The notes under the pieces: model-generated
The model's input: the letters and a program-made list of their open reading frames with translations, nothing else
What the model was told of the DNA's origin: nothing
Databases searched by the model: none
Shown here: positions 47,113 to 58,605 of the stretch, in pieces
Layout of the letters: every line of letters begins with the position of its first letter
Numbering within the stretch: position 1 is the first letter of the stretch
DNA from: Armillaria gallica
Taxonomy: Eukaryota; Basidiomycota; Agaricomycetes; Agaricales; Physalacriaceae
DNA: 64,000 nt
Assembly (NCBI GenBank): GCA_037576215.1
Contig: JBANDB010000017.1
Coordinates: 1,674,001-1,738,000 of the forward strand
Direction: 5' to 3'
Translations under genes and position numbers: made by a program

Positions 47113-48180
47113 TCCCTCATTCGTGTAGCCAATGTTTATTACATCAAGAGAACGATAAGAGAATAATATTTTCCCTCCCTTCTTATTACCCTTGTATACG
47201 AGAGCGCAGTGTGCATCCTGACCTTGCCACTCAGTTTCGAGGATTCGCATGTTTACTTGATTCAGACTCGTCAAACGGTTGATTGCTTGCCTTTCTAGAC
47301 GTCAGCATACAGCGTTCAAAGGATGACGAGTAGGCACTTTACGAAGTTCATTCGCTTTATACCACTGAGAGCTGTGACCACTTCTGCAGAACATCGCATA
47401 GCAGGCCCTCGGTAAGACGGATGAGAGACAAGGACTTGTTCCTTCTTTAGCACGGTCCTCGATTGAGAATTGCTAGTGAATACCACAAAATAATATAAAG
47501 ACTTGTTCAGTGACCACGTAGCGTGCAATCATCCATGGCCTCACGATGGGTTGCCATCGGAGGCGACATCGAAGCATAGGCGGTCAGCGCGACGATATGC
47601 GACATATTCAACAGGCAATAAATCTGAACATCTGAACATGTCAAATGGATATCAAAAAATTGGACTTGATAGCTACGTATTCGCGTCTCCCGCCGGGTAG
47701 TCGTAGTGCATCAGACAGCATTGAAGTCACCGTTGTTAAGTGCACCGATAGACGCGCCGTCGGCAATACCTCGAGAGTATGAAGGTCCGCCGTCAGCGCA
47801 CTGTCCCTACGTAATGCTGAGCTTGGGCTTACCAGGTGTACGTTGGAAAAGCAGTTCCATCAAGTTTCACAACCACCGCTCGCCCGTTGGAGTACTCCAA
47901 ATCTCTGGCGCGCCTTCGAAGACTCGTGTGCTGACACAGAGTATGTTCATTTGATGATGGGATGAACCGCTGGGCTGAGAGTTCTGCTCGGCGAATTTGA
48001 ACAGTGGCTGCTCCGATGATGTCGTAGAGATTTCAGAACAAGGCCCGGAAAAGGAGAACAGTGTAAGATTAAAGATACAGTCATGTACCGGCCAATGAGA
48101 CAGGATCAGCCAATGAGACAATGGGCCCGGAATCGTTCAGTATGCACCTGGCTGCCTCGGAGTTGATGTATATATCTTCA
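47113..48180. other. Intergenic, no gene recognised
   Basis: No linked exons or repeats. Two copies of ccaatgagacagg/ccaatgagacaat sit close together near 48095-48120 just before a change to AT-rich sequence. Confidence 0.35.
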
Positions 48181-50330
48181 TTAGTATATTTATGCTTACC
48201 ACAGCAGCTCCGAACCCATTCTCACAAATTTTGGACGAAGGAAAGGATAATAATCCGCCGATTAGACTGAAAAAAGCCCTATTCTGCTTGGTTACAAAAA
48301 ATGTTAAACAACCAAAAATAAGCCTTGAATGTAGTCAGATAGTAGACAAAGCACATCTACTTTGTACAAAAACATCATCATGTACCCATATATATAGCAA
48401 AACTATATGCTACAAAAAAAATTTAGCGGCCATCCTTTCACTTGTACCACCACCATCAATTTTCTCAACCTGAGCTGCTCCGCAGCTGGTCCTTTTCGGA
48501 GCATCCTTTCTAACCCAGTGTGATCTTGTCAACATGGCTCCAACTCCTCCATCAGGATCAGGAGAAGCCGGATCGGCATCTGGTTCCTCAGCGCCCCAAA
48601 ACCCGAATGCAATAGAAGCAATGATCAACATTTTGAAGCAAGAAGATGTGAAGAGATTGGAAAGGAATAAGGCAAGGGAGCAAAGAAGAAAGAGGGGTGA
48701 GGCAGTAGGAGAAGATGAACTGGATATCACACCGCTAATGCTTCCTCTCATTCGAGCTGCGTCGTCTGTCAACCCTGTCGGCACGTCCAACCCAGGTGAC
48801 GCTGCCAAAAACCCGCAGCATAAACCGACTTCTACTCTCACTCCAGCGCTCAAATCATCAACTAGTGTTCCGGCTGCTGCAAAAATTCCTAACAAGTCCC
48901 GCTTTGTGGACATGAATGCTGTTCAGCAAGATGCCTTGCGACATGAGAAGAAATTCTCTCAGCATCTCTTTCCTCTTGCACAGAATGGCATATCTCCTTG
49001 GCTATCACTATACACAGCCGACTCTGTCGAGCACCTGCAGCTCAATTGCGAGATCAAGACACATAAAGTTACAAGGCCTGACAGAGTCAGTGGACACGTA
49101 CTCAACATGAGAGGCTGCGGGTTCCAAGCAGAAGATACACTGGACAGAGCAACTTGGATGGCATGCTACATGTGTTTCATAGCCTTCCTCTCGGAGTTGT
49201 GCGGAGAAGATGGAGAGCAACTATTAATGAGTTTCCAAGATCATTATGAAACCATGGTAGCTGATCCATCATTTGAAGATTGGTTTGAAGCCTTTGTGTC
49301 ATTTGACACTCTCATTCGAGCGCAATGGTTCTACAAGCCATTCTTTATCAACCCCTCCACACATGAGTGGGACTCTCAGCTACAGCAGGTGAAGAACAAG
49401 CATACATCCAAGCAAATGACCTCTCTATGTGCTACTACCAGCAAACTATCAACACCTCAGTATTCTCCCTATACATGCTATACTGATCATTCAAATGATC
49501 TCTGTCTTCATTGCAGACAAATCAGCCATCACACCAAGAGTTGTGAGGAGACAATGCCGAGTTGTTTTGGCAGAGTCATGCAGTGCAAGTGGGATAATGG
49601 AAGGCTCATATGAATCACAGACAACCATGTCGTCTGTGCCTGCTTCAATCTTACAAATGGTTGTCGGCTCCCTGCTACAGCAGTTAATGCAGATCATGGA
49701 GTTCATATGTGTTCCCTGTGCAGTGACAGAGGACATGGAGCATCCAATTGCACTCGTAATAATTGATTAAGGTGTGTATTTATTTTGACTGCTTAACTAT
49801 TGCTGGGTGTCATTCCTGAAGGGTAACCAGCCCCTGCCAGGCAGTCTGCCTGTGGGTGTCAGCCTCACCAGAGCAGGAAGCTGACCATTGGGTGTCAGTC
49901 CCATCGTTTGCAGAGTGTCATTCTCTGAGGCAAATCTTACAGTTTGCTTTGCAGATCTTTATGGGGGGAGCCAGATCCAGAGGACCGTCTGTGGCTCTTT
50001 GCACTGGTTTGGGGAGTTGGCCCTCTGGAATCTCACTTGCAAGAAGTGTGCAGTAGCAACTATCTCACCCCCATACTGTGTATTAGTATCATATTTATTG
50101 TTTTGTCTGTCGGAGAACTTAGGCAGCACCGGTGTGTACCGGTCCGCAATCCCGGTACCCCCTTGGAGAAAATAGAGCGGCAAAAGTGCGGCCATTTAGA
50201 TATTATTTTCTCACGTTACTCAATTCAGATGCCCACCTGCCACCGGTCAGTAATTCATCAGAAAGGGAGGGTACCAAGCGGTTGTCGCTCTAAGACAGAC
50301 TAATTGTATCAGTTCAATATCCTGTGTACA
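48181..50330. mobile_element. Possible element carrying the gag-like ORF, ends not found
   Basis: From about 48180 the base composition turns AT-rich with short A-runs and small inverted motifs (atatagcaaaactatat). After the ORF come about 550 bases of non-coding DNA with repeated gggtgtcagt/gtgtcatt words. I could not find long terminal repeats, terminal inverted repeats or a target duplication, so both the boundaries and the label are tentative. Confidence 0.3.
48534..49766 (+). pseudogene. Orphan gag-like zinc-knuckle protein, one internal stop
   Basis: A single frame of 410 codons interrupted only by TGA at 49611-49613, at a place where a CGA would read through. The N-terminus is Ser/Pro/Ala-rich, then a basic helix (KRLERNKAREQRRKRGE), a central globular region with WLSLYTADSVEHLQ and DHYETMVADPSFEDW, and near the end two CX2CX4HX4C knuckles: CLHCRQISHHTKSC before the stop and CSLCSDRGHGASNC after it. 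Between them CACFNLTNGC resembles capsid-tail motifs of basidiomycete retroelements. No reverse transcriptase, integrase or recombinase follows. The composition is more AT-rich than its neighbours. It probably comes from a retroelement; the family is uncertain. Confidence 0.6.
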
Positions 50331-50385
50331 TAAATAATGGTCTAGGCACAATAGGTCAGGGTAGAGACACCTCTTCCAAAATTGG

Positions 50386-50540
50386 ATGGAGTCATCGACT
50401 CAGCCGACTTCAAGCCGTCAAAGTCGAGTCGAAGCCGAGTCAAGCCGTTTTGCGCCCGAGTCACCTTTGTGACTCGGCTCAGTCAAATTCCGACTCCGCT
50501 CGATGACTCGGCGACTCTGAGCCGAGCCGTGGCAACACTA
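50386..50540. mobile_element. hAT-like MITE remnant, right end only
   Basis: About 150 bases packed with gactcgg/ccgagtc motifs in both directions, ending ggcaacacta. Read inversely, that end is TAGTGTTGCC, identical to the first ten bases of the element at 28361. A matching left end and target duplication are not visible, so this copy is truncated or rearranged. Confidence 0.45.
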
Positions 50541-52293
50541 GCCGCCGGAAGGCCTAAAAAGGCGCTTACTCAGCTCACGGTCCAGAACCGGGAGTTGCCG
50601 GTACCCATTATTCAGTCAAATGCGCGCCTATCTAATAGGAAGATGGGGCCGTCAAATTCTGGTCTCAGCAACCGAGGCCGGTTCCCTGGCATTGCGACCG
50701 AAAATGCTTTCTATACATCCGAACCGAAGCTCATTGCTCCCGTCGCGCTCCACCAGAGTTGTTTCATAGGTATGATCTAAAATAATGAAGATCTTGGGGT
50801 TTGTATCTGGTCTAATTCTGATCTTATTTCAGTTTATTTTTTCCACTCTTCACTATCATGCACTTTGGTTTATCGTGGAAACACGTTGTCGTTGCCAACA
50901 GAACATGAAAGCCTAATAACTTGGATGGTACCCCATGCACTTCTTTTACTTTCAAGGCTTCGATCTGTTTACCGCATAGTACAGCGATAACAGTCGGTAG
51001 CAACGCCAACGCCACAACCTGTTATACCTTACCCTCCTTGTTCGTTCCGCCTTAATGGATCTGGGCCGCGGTCGTGAAAGTTCTCTGGAGTGCAAGTGAA
51101 CTTCAAGGTCGTGCAGAGTCGCAGCCTCCCCAGTTTCCTCGCCTGTCAATTTCAAGACAATGATACCATGGGAGAACATTGCTTCACGCACACCTGCATG
51201 ACAACGTTTACACCATATTTCCAAGATCTATGCAGGGAACCGTACTTTCGGCTCGCATTGGCCCCCTTGAAAGGCCCGAATCGCGGAAATGAACATCGTT
51301 GGAACTCGGACCTTTTTACAGTAACTGAACGCAGGAAACGGCAAGGTCACCCCTGCGTGAGGCCGGAAACACACGGGCCAGTAGACTGTTGATGACATGA
51401 TTAACGCCAGAGCTGCTCCTTTTGTTCTCATTCTTTGGGCTAATTGGTTACCGCCACCAAAGCGCATCTTGAGCGCCGTGCAACCATCAGCGCCATCATA
51501 TAACGGTACAATTTCCCACAGAATTGCTGCAGAATTCTTCCTCCGCATACAACATCTTCATCCATCGTGATCGCAACCAGAGGGCTGTATCACCGCGACC
51601 TCTGGCAAATAAGCCAGGAACCCGCATCCGTGGGGTATGACCGAACCCTAGTTTCACAGGCGCCAATAGCATATCACCGGGGTATCACTCACGACGAGCC
51701 GCTCGCACACCACACATGTATGTACAGCGTCTGCGGGAAGTTGTGTCACGATGGATCTTCGTCGATTACTGTGGCGTTCCTAACAAAGGAACTATCACGA
51801 CATCAAACTCCGCGAAGCTACCGGTCGATAAGATACGTGTCCTTCCGTCTCGTCGTTTATGTATATGTGTCGCCCTCGCCAATTTAGAAACGAAGTTGAG
51901 GACAAGAATTTGACCCGAATTCCTACCCGCACCGCCAGAATCATTGGCTTGGAAACGACACTATTTCTCCTTGGTTTTCTTTTATTAGGAAAGAACAAAA
52001 GCGAACTCCGCCATCTCGTCCACTCTTATTCGCCCCTCAAGTGTGGATTTCAGCCTCCGCTCGATCCCAACGACTCTCGGAATGAGTGTGACGAAAACGC
52101 GTGTTGCTCTTGCGACACAATCGATGTTTACTGTGATAATTCACGGCCCCGATCAGGTAAACAAATCGTTGACTGTTGGCTCCCGTCTATTGACTCATCC
52201 ACTTAGGGATAACCCGAGCCGAAACGTGCAGTATAAAAACGGAATGGGTTCCAATGAACGTCCAATACCCCCCTTCAATCCTTCACCTCGAGG
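50541..52293. other. Intergenic, upstream of the ABC transporter
   Basis: No chain of exons could be built, although open frames of up to 115 codons occur (51859-52206). The right end holds the ABC transporter promoter. Confidence 0.3.
52232..52237 (+). promoter_or_regulatory. TATA box of the ABC transporter gene
   Basis: TATAAAA lies about 60 bases before the ATG in gtgcagtataaaaacgg, the same spacing as in the MFS genes. Confidence 0.5.
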
Positions 52294-55051
52294 ATGTCTA
52301 ACAAATCAATCTCTTCCGGCGAGACAGACATTGGCGCGCTGAGCGACAATACTACCGAAGGGCCCACTATCAAGCGGGACCGACTGGGAATCTTCGAGAT
52401 CGTGTACGAGAAAGACGGATCCGTCTTCCCCTCTCACGACGCTGCCATGTTCGTGGTGAACAGCATCTCGAAGTACGGACCGTTCTCCCTTCGTCTCTTC
52501 AAGGATGCCTATACTGCCGCATCGATGACGTTCCTGATCTATCTCACCGCAAATTTATGGCTGAGCGTCTCTCCGGCTGTCTCCATTTGTCTCGTCAAAG
52601 TGGGACTCAACACCGTAAGGCGTCAACTGTTCAGCATATTTTTCGTGGCTCATGCGAATACTTAGGTTGAGACTTGGACGGTATCCGGATTTTCTAGCCC
52701 CAATAACATGGTAGAAGACTTTAAGTATGCTGTGCTGTATTGGTTGGCGTCTACCTCCGTATCGGTCGTGGCTACGCGTTTCATGTGAGTCCTCTCCATG
52801 GCACATTATTCTTCGTACCAATAATATCATAGAACGGGAAATGACCGCAAACTAGACTCAGCGATCAAGTTGCTTCTCTATCCTCAATACGCTAAAGGTC
52901 AGTCCTCCAGTCGCCCAATTATTTCTTCGCATAACTTATGCATACTACGTTACCATAGCGAATTTGGCTTTAGACCTGGACACGGCAACTAGTATGACCT
53001 GCTCTCGGTATACGAACTTACTTTCTTATGACTTCTACAGCCGGTAATAGTTTTCCAAGGCCCGGGGAATTTCACCAGGGGTACTGTGAAGTGTGGACAA
53101 CCCTGGAGGCCATTGTCCTTCGGCTACGGGCTTTCATCGGCATTCTCCTCCAAGTGGCGGTCCTTATTGTCCTTCTCGATGGATCCTTGCCCTGGGTCAT
53201 GACACTCGGTTTCTGTGCTCTCGGTATCATCTTGCTCAAACCCATCAACAAATATGGAGGCGCAGGTAAATAGTCTTGCTGCAACAATGATGGCGGTTCT
53301 TATTATCCTCTTGTTTCAGGATACGCATACTGGACAAATAATCGTCACTACGATCGTTTAATAGGACTCCATCAAATGATTTTTAATCCTTGGGTCTATC
53401 GTGATTCTATAGTCAAGAATGTCCCAGAAGACTACATATATCAGGGTAAGTGTTATCTCTCAGACGGCCTTCCTCGTTCCAAATAATGATACTTTGACAG
53501 AATACAAGAAAGAGATGGAAATCTTAGGCGTACAAGAATACAGCGAAGCCGACTTTGCCTCGGCGACAAGTGTTCCCCCTCCATGGTACTGGGATTTTGC
53601 GACCACGATTCTTGTTGACTGCTTTCCAGTACGGTTCCCCATATCATCGTAGTAGGAAATGCTGACGTCAATCATTTCATAGGCTTTGTGTTCTGTTGCG
53701 TTGTTCTGGACTCCTTTGACGCCGTCGCTCTTGTCTTCAGGCGTTCTTATCCAGGTGGCTTGGATGAGCCTGAGGAAGAATGTTGACTTAATGCTGTTAT
53801 ACCAGTCGAGTTCCTTTGTTGCTTTACTTCAGAAAGCGATGCTATGTTACCGAGATCTACGTATTACTTCGACTATGGCAACTGGCAACTGCAGCTATCC
53901 TGATAGTCGAAAGCCGTCCAGTGAAGGAATGAGCGTCTCTTTCCAGTGAGTTAAATTCCATCGTCCTTTCTGGACCTTAATCAACCGAATGCGCAGGAAT
54001 GTTTCGTTAATCTACCCCGGAGATAAACAAGCACTCGACAACGTTTCTTTCGATATTTCGCCTGGGCAAATCGTTATTATCGTTGGCGTCAACGGCAGCG
54101 GAAAGTCTAGTCTCTTGAACCTGTTGCCTCGCTTGAGAGATCCCACTGCCGGGGAAATACTCATCGACGGGAAACCCATACAAGACTATGACCTGGAGTC
54201 TCTTCGATCTTCCATTACTGTTCTTTCGCAGGAAGACGTCCTCTATCCACTATCGTACCGCGATAACTATCTCATGACTCTCGGAAACTCTGCCTCCCCT
54301 ATCCACGGAAAAAGGCCCATGGAGATGCTTGAAAAGGCAGCTACTATGGGTGGATCGTCTGGAATCATCCATGAACAGAAGGATGGCTTTGATTCGCTTT
54401 ACACTCCTAACAATGAAGCATTTGAACGCTCATTTCATGTCTCCGTCTCGGGTTGTGGGCACAAATTTCCTTCGACGGCGGCGATACAGGTACAGCAACA
54501 GGAACATCCTTTACGGAAGCCTACGAAACTTTCAGGAGGCGAGAATCAACGGGTCCTGGCGTATGTTGCCTCCTCCCTTACAGTCTCGCCCTAGTTTTGA
54601 TGAACTCGTTTCAGGTCCCGGGCGTGCATGAAGCTATTGAATGGAGACATCAAGCTTTTGATAGCAGACGAAGCAACTTCGGCAATGGATCCTGTAGCTG
54701 AACGTGCTTTACTGAATGGTTTCCTGGAGCACGGTAGAGGCATGACGATGATCTTTGTCACGCACAGGTTTGGACACCTTGTCAAGCACGCTCATCAAAT
54801 ATTGTGAGTTTTCAATCGACGGACTCTTTGATAACGGGAAGGTTGATGACATGTACGACAGGTGCTTGAATGAAGGGAAGATCGTAGAGCATGGAACTCA
54901 CACCGAGCTTATGGCTGTTGGAGGAGAGTACGCGCAGATGTACAACGCGCAGGCACAGGCGTATGAAGCGGTGGGCCATCGCAGGGCGTGGCAGATCCGA
55001 GTCCTGAAAAAGGGGTGGGCTGCCCTGCGTGGACTGCACAGAATGCATTGA
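52294..55051 (+). CDS. ABC half-transporter with reduced membrane domain
   Basis: Eleven exons: 52294-52614, 52666-52784, 52833-52897, 52959-52991, 53041-53265, 53320-53445, 53501-53628, 53683-53945, 53997-54560, 54615-54803 and 54862-55051. They give 740 residues with every phase consistent. The membrane half is short, with about five or six hydrophobic segments (residues 80-107, 125-147, 200-240, 345-370). The nucleotide-binding domain from about 430 has GVNGSGKSS (Walker A), LSQEDV (Q-loop), LSGGENQRV (signature), LLIADEATSAMD (Walker B, Ala and Glu-Ala where Leu and Glu-Pro are common) and VTHRFG (H-loop), and ends EGKIVEHGTHTEL. It must dimerise to work. The general fold is ABC-B-like; cargo and membrane are unknown. 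Confidence 0.85.
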
Positions 55052-56484
55052 ATGATACAATAAAACAGCATCATTGAGCTTGTACCTACTACCGACCAAC
55101 TGAGAAATTTTTCGACGATCGGGACAAGGTGAAGAAAACTCAGGCATGAAAGAGAAGGGACGGGATCCCCTGCTCTTCGGAGAGGCTCATAGTTAACGAT
55201 GTCGGTATCATGTTTGAAAATTAAATTCGACTGGATGATGGTCTAATGATACACAATAAAAGGCTACTGATCTTGAGAACGACACCTCAAGTCTCGGCAA
55301 CAGCAGTGACGATGTCCAAGGACATGTCAAGGAATAAATTACAATTTCATGATGCGAAGGTGAGGAGTTGAAGAGCCTTGGAGATGACGAACGGTAACCA
55401 AGTAACAGTTGGGACACCAGTGAGCAACGGAGAGAGCTGCTCAGAGATGCGATATCTGTGTTTCAAGTCGGTCAGCAGACTGAAATGAGTGTGAGGCCAC
55501 ATACCGTCATAGCCTCAGATGGCTAGTCCGTCCCATAAGGTCCGGCCAACATAGCCCATTCATCGCCAGCAACTGGCCTATCTTAGCCATCACCCGCCAA
55601 TGTCTCTGCAAGGCATCCCTTGTTGGACACTAGAAGGAATACTGCATCTAGTTAATAGCACTAGTCCCGGTGATAGTCCATGGGAGAAAAAGCGGCCGAG
55701 AATGTCGGTCCACTGAGCGACTCCACTCAGACTGTAACCGTGGTCGTTGAGTCGAGGTCAAGGAACAAGACTCGGAACCGATAAGCTTCCGAGCACCTGG
55801 ATCAATGATCTCTCCTGATCTCTGAAGTTCGTCCCTTGAAGTTCGTTCTAACTTTCCTAGTCTATCAGAGCGATTCTCCCTATAATACTGTCTTTACATC
55901 CTACCTTTGGTCGTCTGTCAGTAAACTGAGTATGTCACTCTGCGCAGCCTACATTGAGTTCTCTTATCAGCGTATGCTGGCATCGTGCTGTTAGTTTTAG
56001 AGCTCCGATGATCTCATGAGTGAATCCGCTTTTATTAGCACTCGGCGCATGGTGGACGCTATAGATTGTCTGGTAATCTGGTTACACCGCCGGCCTTCTC
56101 GAAGTTCGAGTTCAAACTGCTAAGGCCTCAACACTGCATTAGGAACGGACCTCGTGTCCACAGCACATCTGAGATTTCTCAAATGTGACATGCATCCACG
56201 ATCCCACGGTGACTGCTTAATGGGTGACCCTTGTTATCCTAGACGGCAGTCGTGGATGAACAGAGTAGGAGTATGCCGCGGCCCCGGAGCACACACCTTT
56301 CGGTGTGTAATCCTATTTCTTGTATCTGTTCGAATACAAGTAGATGATTACAGTGCGCCTTACTGTAGCGGCATCCGCTTCAATACCTTTTGACTTTATC
56401 GGGAAATTTACGGTTTCATTGGAAAGATAAATAGAACTCCCCCCTTCCCGAATCCCCCAAAGTGAACGGAAGCAGCCTATGGGG
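55052..56484. other. Intergenic, no gene recognised
   Basis: 3' flank of the ABC gene and upstream of the TA-flanked element. A small perfect hairpin (acacacctttcggtgtgt) lies near 56290. No coding exon is convincing. Confidence 0.35.
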
Positions 56485-56486
56485 TA

Positions 56487-56865
56487 CTGTAGTATTACAA
56501 CCGGATGTTAACCGGGTGTTATGCGTTATGAGTTAGGTTCACCCGGACTCATGTTCAGGTCTCGGTGTTATGCATTATAGATTATGGCATAGCTTCATGT
56601 TCATGGGATGTCGGACAGGATTGTCCTAGTTGAGTCATGAATTGGCCCAAAATATCGCTGAAGCCCGCGGAGGATGATATTTTGGACAAAGAATAGGCCT
56701 AAATTAAGTCTGAAAATGACTGAAAATGATACCAAAAAAATGAGTAAATATTGTTTGCCTAGATACATGTTCATGACCCTGCGTTACATCTTATATGGTA
56801 TGACTTAAGTTCAGTTCAGGGTGCCGCGTTATGCGTTATATGAATATGTGGTCGTAATACTACAG
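56487..56865. mobile_element. Mariner-type MITE flanked by TA
   Basis: A 379-bp element with inverted ends CTGTAGTATTACAACC and, read inversely on the right, CTGTAGTATTACGACC (one mismatch), flanked by TA at 56485-56486 and 56866-56867. Inside both ends a gttatgcgttat word recurs. TA target sites and short inverted repeats are the pattern of Tc1/mariner-type non-autonomous elements. No transposase frame. Confidence 0.75.
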
Positions 56866-56867
56866 TA

Positions 56868-57403
56868 TTCGTGTTGATAATACATCTCGGCAATCTCTTC
56901 ATGCCTGGGGCACACAGTAGACTATTTATGAAGAAGTCACCAAATTATGTACCATGTATCAGACACCGGTACCACCAGAGCGTGATTGACGCCTCGCTTA
57001 TCGCACCTTTATGTAACGATCTGACACTTGGACCCACAAACGCTCTAATTGATTTGAACCCGATTAATTCAACGCCCATTTCTGCGACCGAAATTAGTGT
57101 TACAGGTGTTAAAACTCAGCATGCCTGGACCAATCGGTGCTGTTTCCATTCCATTAACAGAGCTCCGTTCACTGATTCTCGAATTCATTGCCTGCCGCAC
57201 ATGTATCGAAGGTGTACGGCGGAGTACGAAGTATTTGCTAAGTGTTTACCTCAAGCTGACCTCGAGTTCAACGAAAAAGGGCCGCGTGATACACCTAGGC
57301 TCTTTTTGAACGGTGGGAAGGAAATTGAAAGTGTAAGACCATACAATTACGAACGCTTGCGCAATCAATGCGCCGTGGCTTCCTAAGTAGGTAATACGTC
57401 CAC
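56868..57403. other. Overlapping open frames, no gene established
   Basis: Two plus-strand frames overlap here (56871-57386 and 57097-57309). Neither has recognisable motifs or a clear splice partner, so I do not call a gene. Confidence 0.25.
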
Positions 57404-57874
57404 ATGGACCCACATGCTGTCACGGATATATTCGGATCGGAACCGAACGCGAGCATACGAACGCTGCCGGATCTTCCGGCTAGATCCTTCGTTCTATTCA
57501 TTTTCATCACTGAGATGCATTTAGGCAAACATCCTCGGCAACTACGATGGCGCATCCATCTGAGTAGGACTTTCGGATACCAAATACCCGTCCCTCCCCC
57601 GCCTCTGAGGCAACCGCCCCGCATCACGACGTTCTCCGATACTGCACCCTCCCGACTTTATCTCGTAAGGAAGAGCGAGTTACCAGCAATAAAAGGAGGA
57701 TTGCTGTTGATCAAGGTGGGTATTATTTTTTATACGCGATCTTTCATGATGTGACGATTGGGACCGCTGATGTAGAAAACCTGGTCAGTTGTAATCGCGT
57801 GCGGTATCGCTAGTGTATCGATGTTCTGGACGTATATCACAAATCAAGAAACATCTTCTAGCACGATCATGCAG
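57404..57874 (+). pseudogene. COA1-like cytochrome oxidase assembly protein, 5' fragment
   Basis: Two exons, 57404-57715 and 57776-57874, read in phase. VPPPPLRQPPRITTFSDTAP, RLYLVRKSELPAIKG and then WSVVIACGIASVSMFW with YITNQETSSSTIMQ recall mitochondrial COA1: a proline-rich leader, ELP, one membrane helix and the NQE..SS..MQ motif before the intermembrane-space domain. That domain (around the usual RxxPxxxxxLG segment) cannot be read beyond 57874: only a scrambled RVELTAFYHIRDPYV piece is visible. The upstream exon with the targeting sequence is not certain. A complete copy elsewhere is expected. Confidence 0.4.
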
Positions 57875-58471
57875 GTACTTCACTAGTACACGGTGGGAGG
57901 CACTACCATCTCATATATGCGCGTGGAGTTGACGGCTTTCTATCACATCCGAGATCCTTATGTCACTTCTACAGTCCAGTCATCAATGCATCACCGACGA
58001 AGGCGCAATATGCAAAGTCGGAACGTGAAGTGCCTAAGCCCACGGTGACGAACAAGGACGGAAGAGCCCACTGTAAGCTTCTCTTTCGAGTAGGTGATAT
58101 ATGTCATATTTACCGTCTCCACAGATGATTTTATGTATCAAGTAGACGAATTGTTTTATTGGATCTACGCCTTCAGAACTGTGCTTCGGTCCGTGTGGCT
58201 ACACCAGCAGAGAATTTTTCTGCCGTTAACACAAGAACATTCTACACCATCGAACGACAAGCTGGAACTTAGAGATTAGAATCTCGTAAGTCTTCTTAGA
58301 CCGACTCGGCGTGGCACCTGTGGAAACAATGTAAAATGACTTCACTAAAGACAATGACTTCATTTCAGACCTTCCAGTGTTTGTTCCTTTGCTCCCTCAT
58401 TAATGACCAAATTACCAAATTATCCCAAACAGTCTTGCTGAAAGCGGGGGTGGCACTCGCTACCTAGCGCC
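57875..58471. other. Intergenic with decayed coding traces
   Basis: Near 57895-58020 some frames resemble a continuation of the COA1-like sequence, but stops interrupt them. No other feature. Confidence 0.3.
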
Positions 58472-58479
58472 TATATAAA
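58472..58479 (+). promoter_or_regulatory. TATA box and pyrimidine-rich leader of the zinc-ribbon gene
   Basis: TATATAAA lies about 130 bases before the ATG and is followed at 58508-58600 by an almost pure C/T tract, a common feature of strongly expressed basidiomycete and other fungal genes just before the transcription or translation start. Confidence 0.5.
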
Positions 58480-58605
58480 CAGTCCGGCGTGAATGCCCTT
58501 TCATAACATTGTTCCCCCCCCCCTCCCCCCGCAAGCCTTTCCTTTCCTCTTTCCTTTCTTTTCATTTTTTTTTTACTTCTTCTCCCCTCGCTCCTCGCAT
58601 CTACC

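Noticed and set aside
57295..57627. 110-codon minus-strand frame
   Set aside because: It lies opposite the COA1-like exon, whose plus-strand reading has the better motif support.
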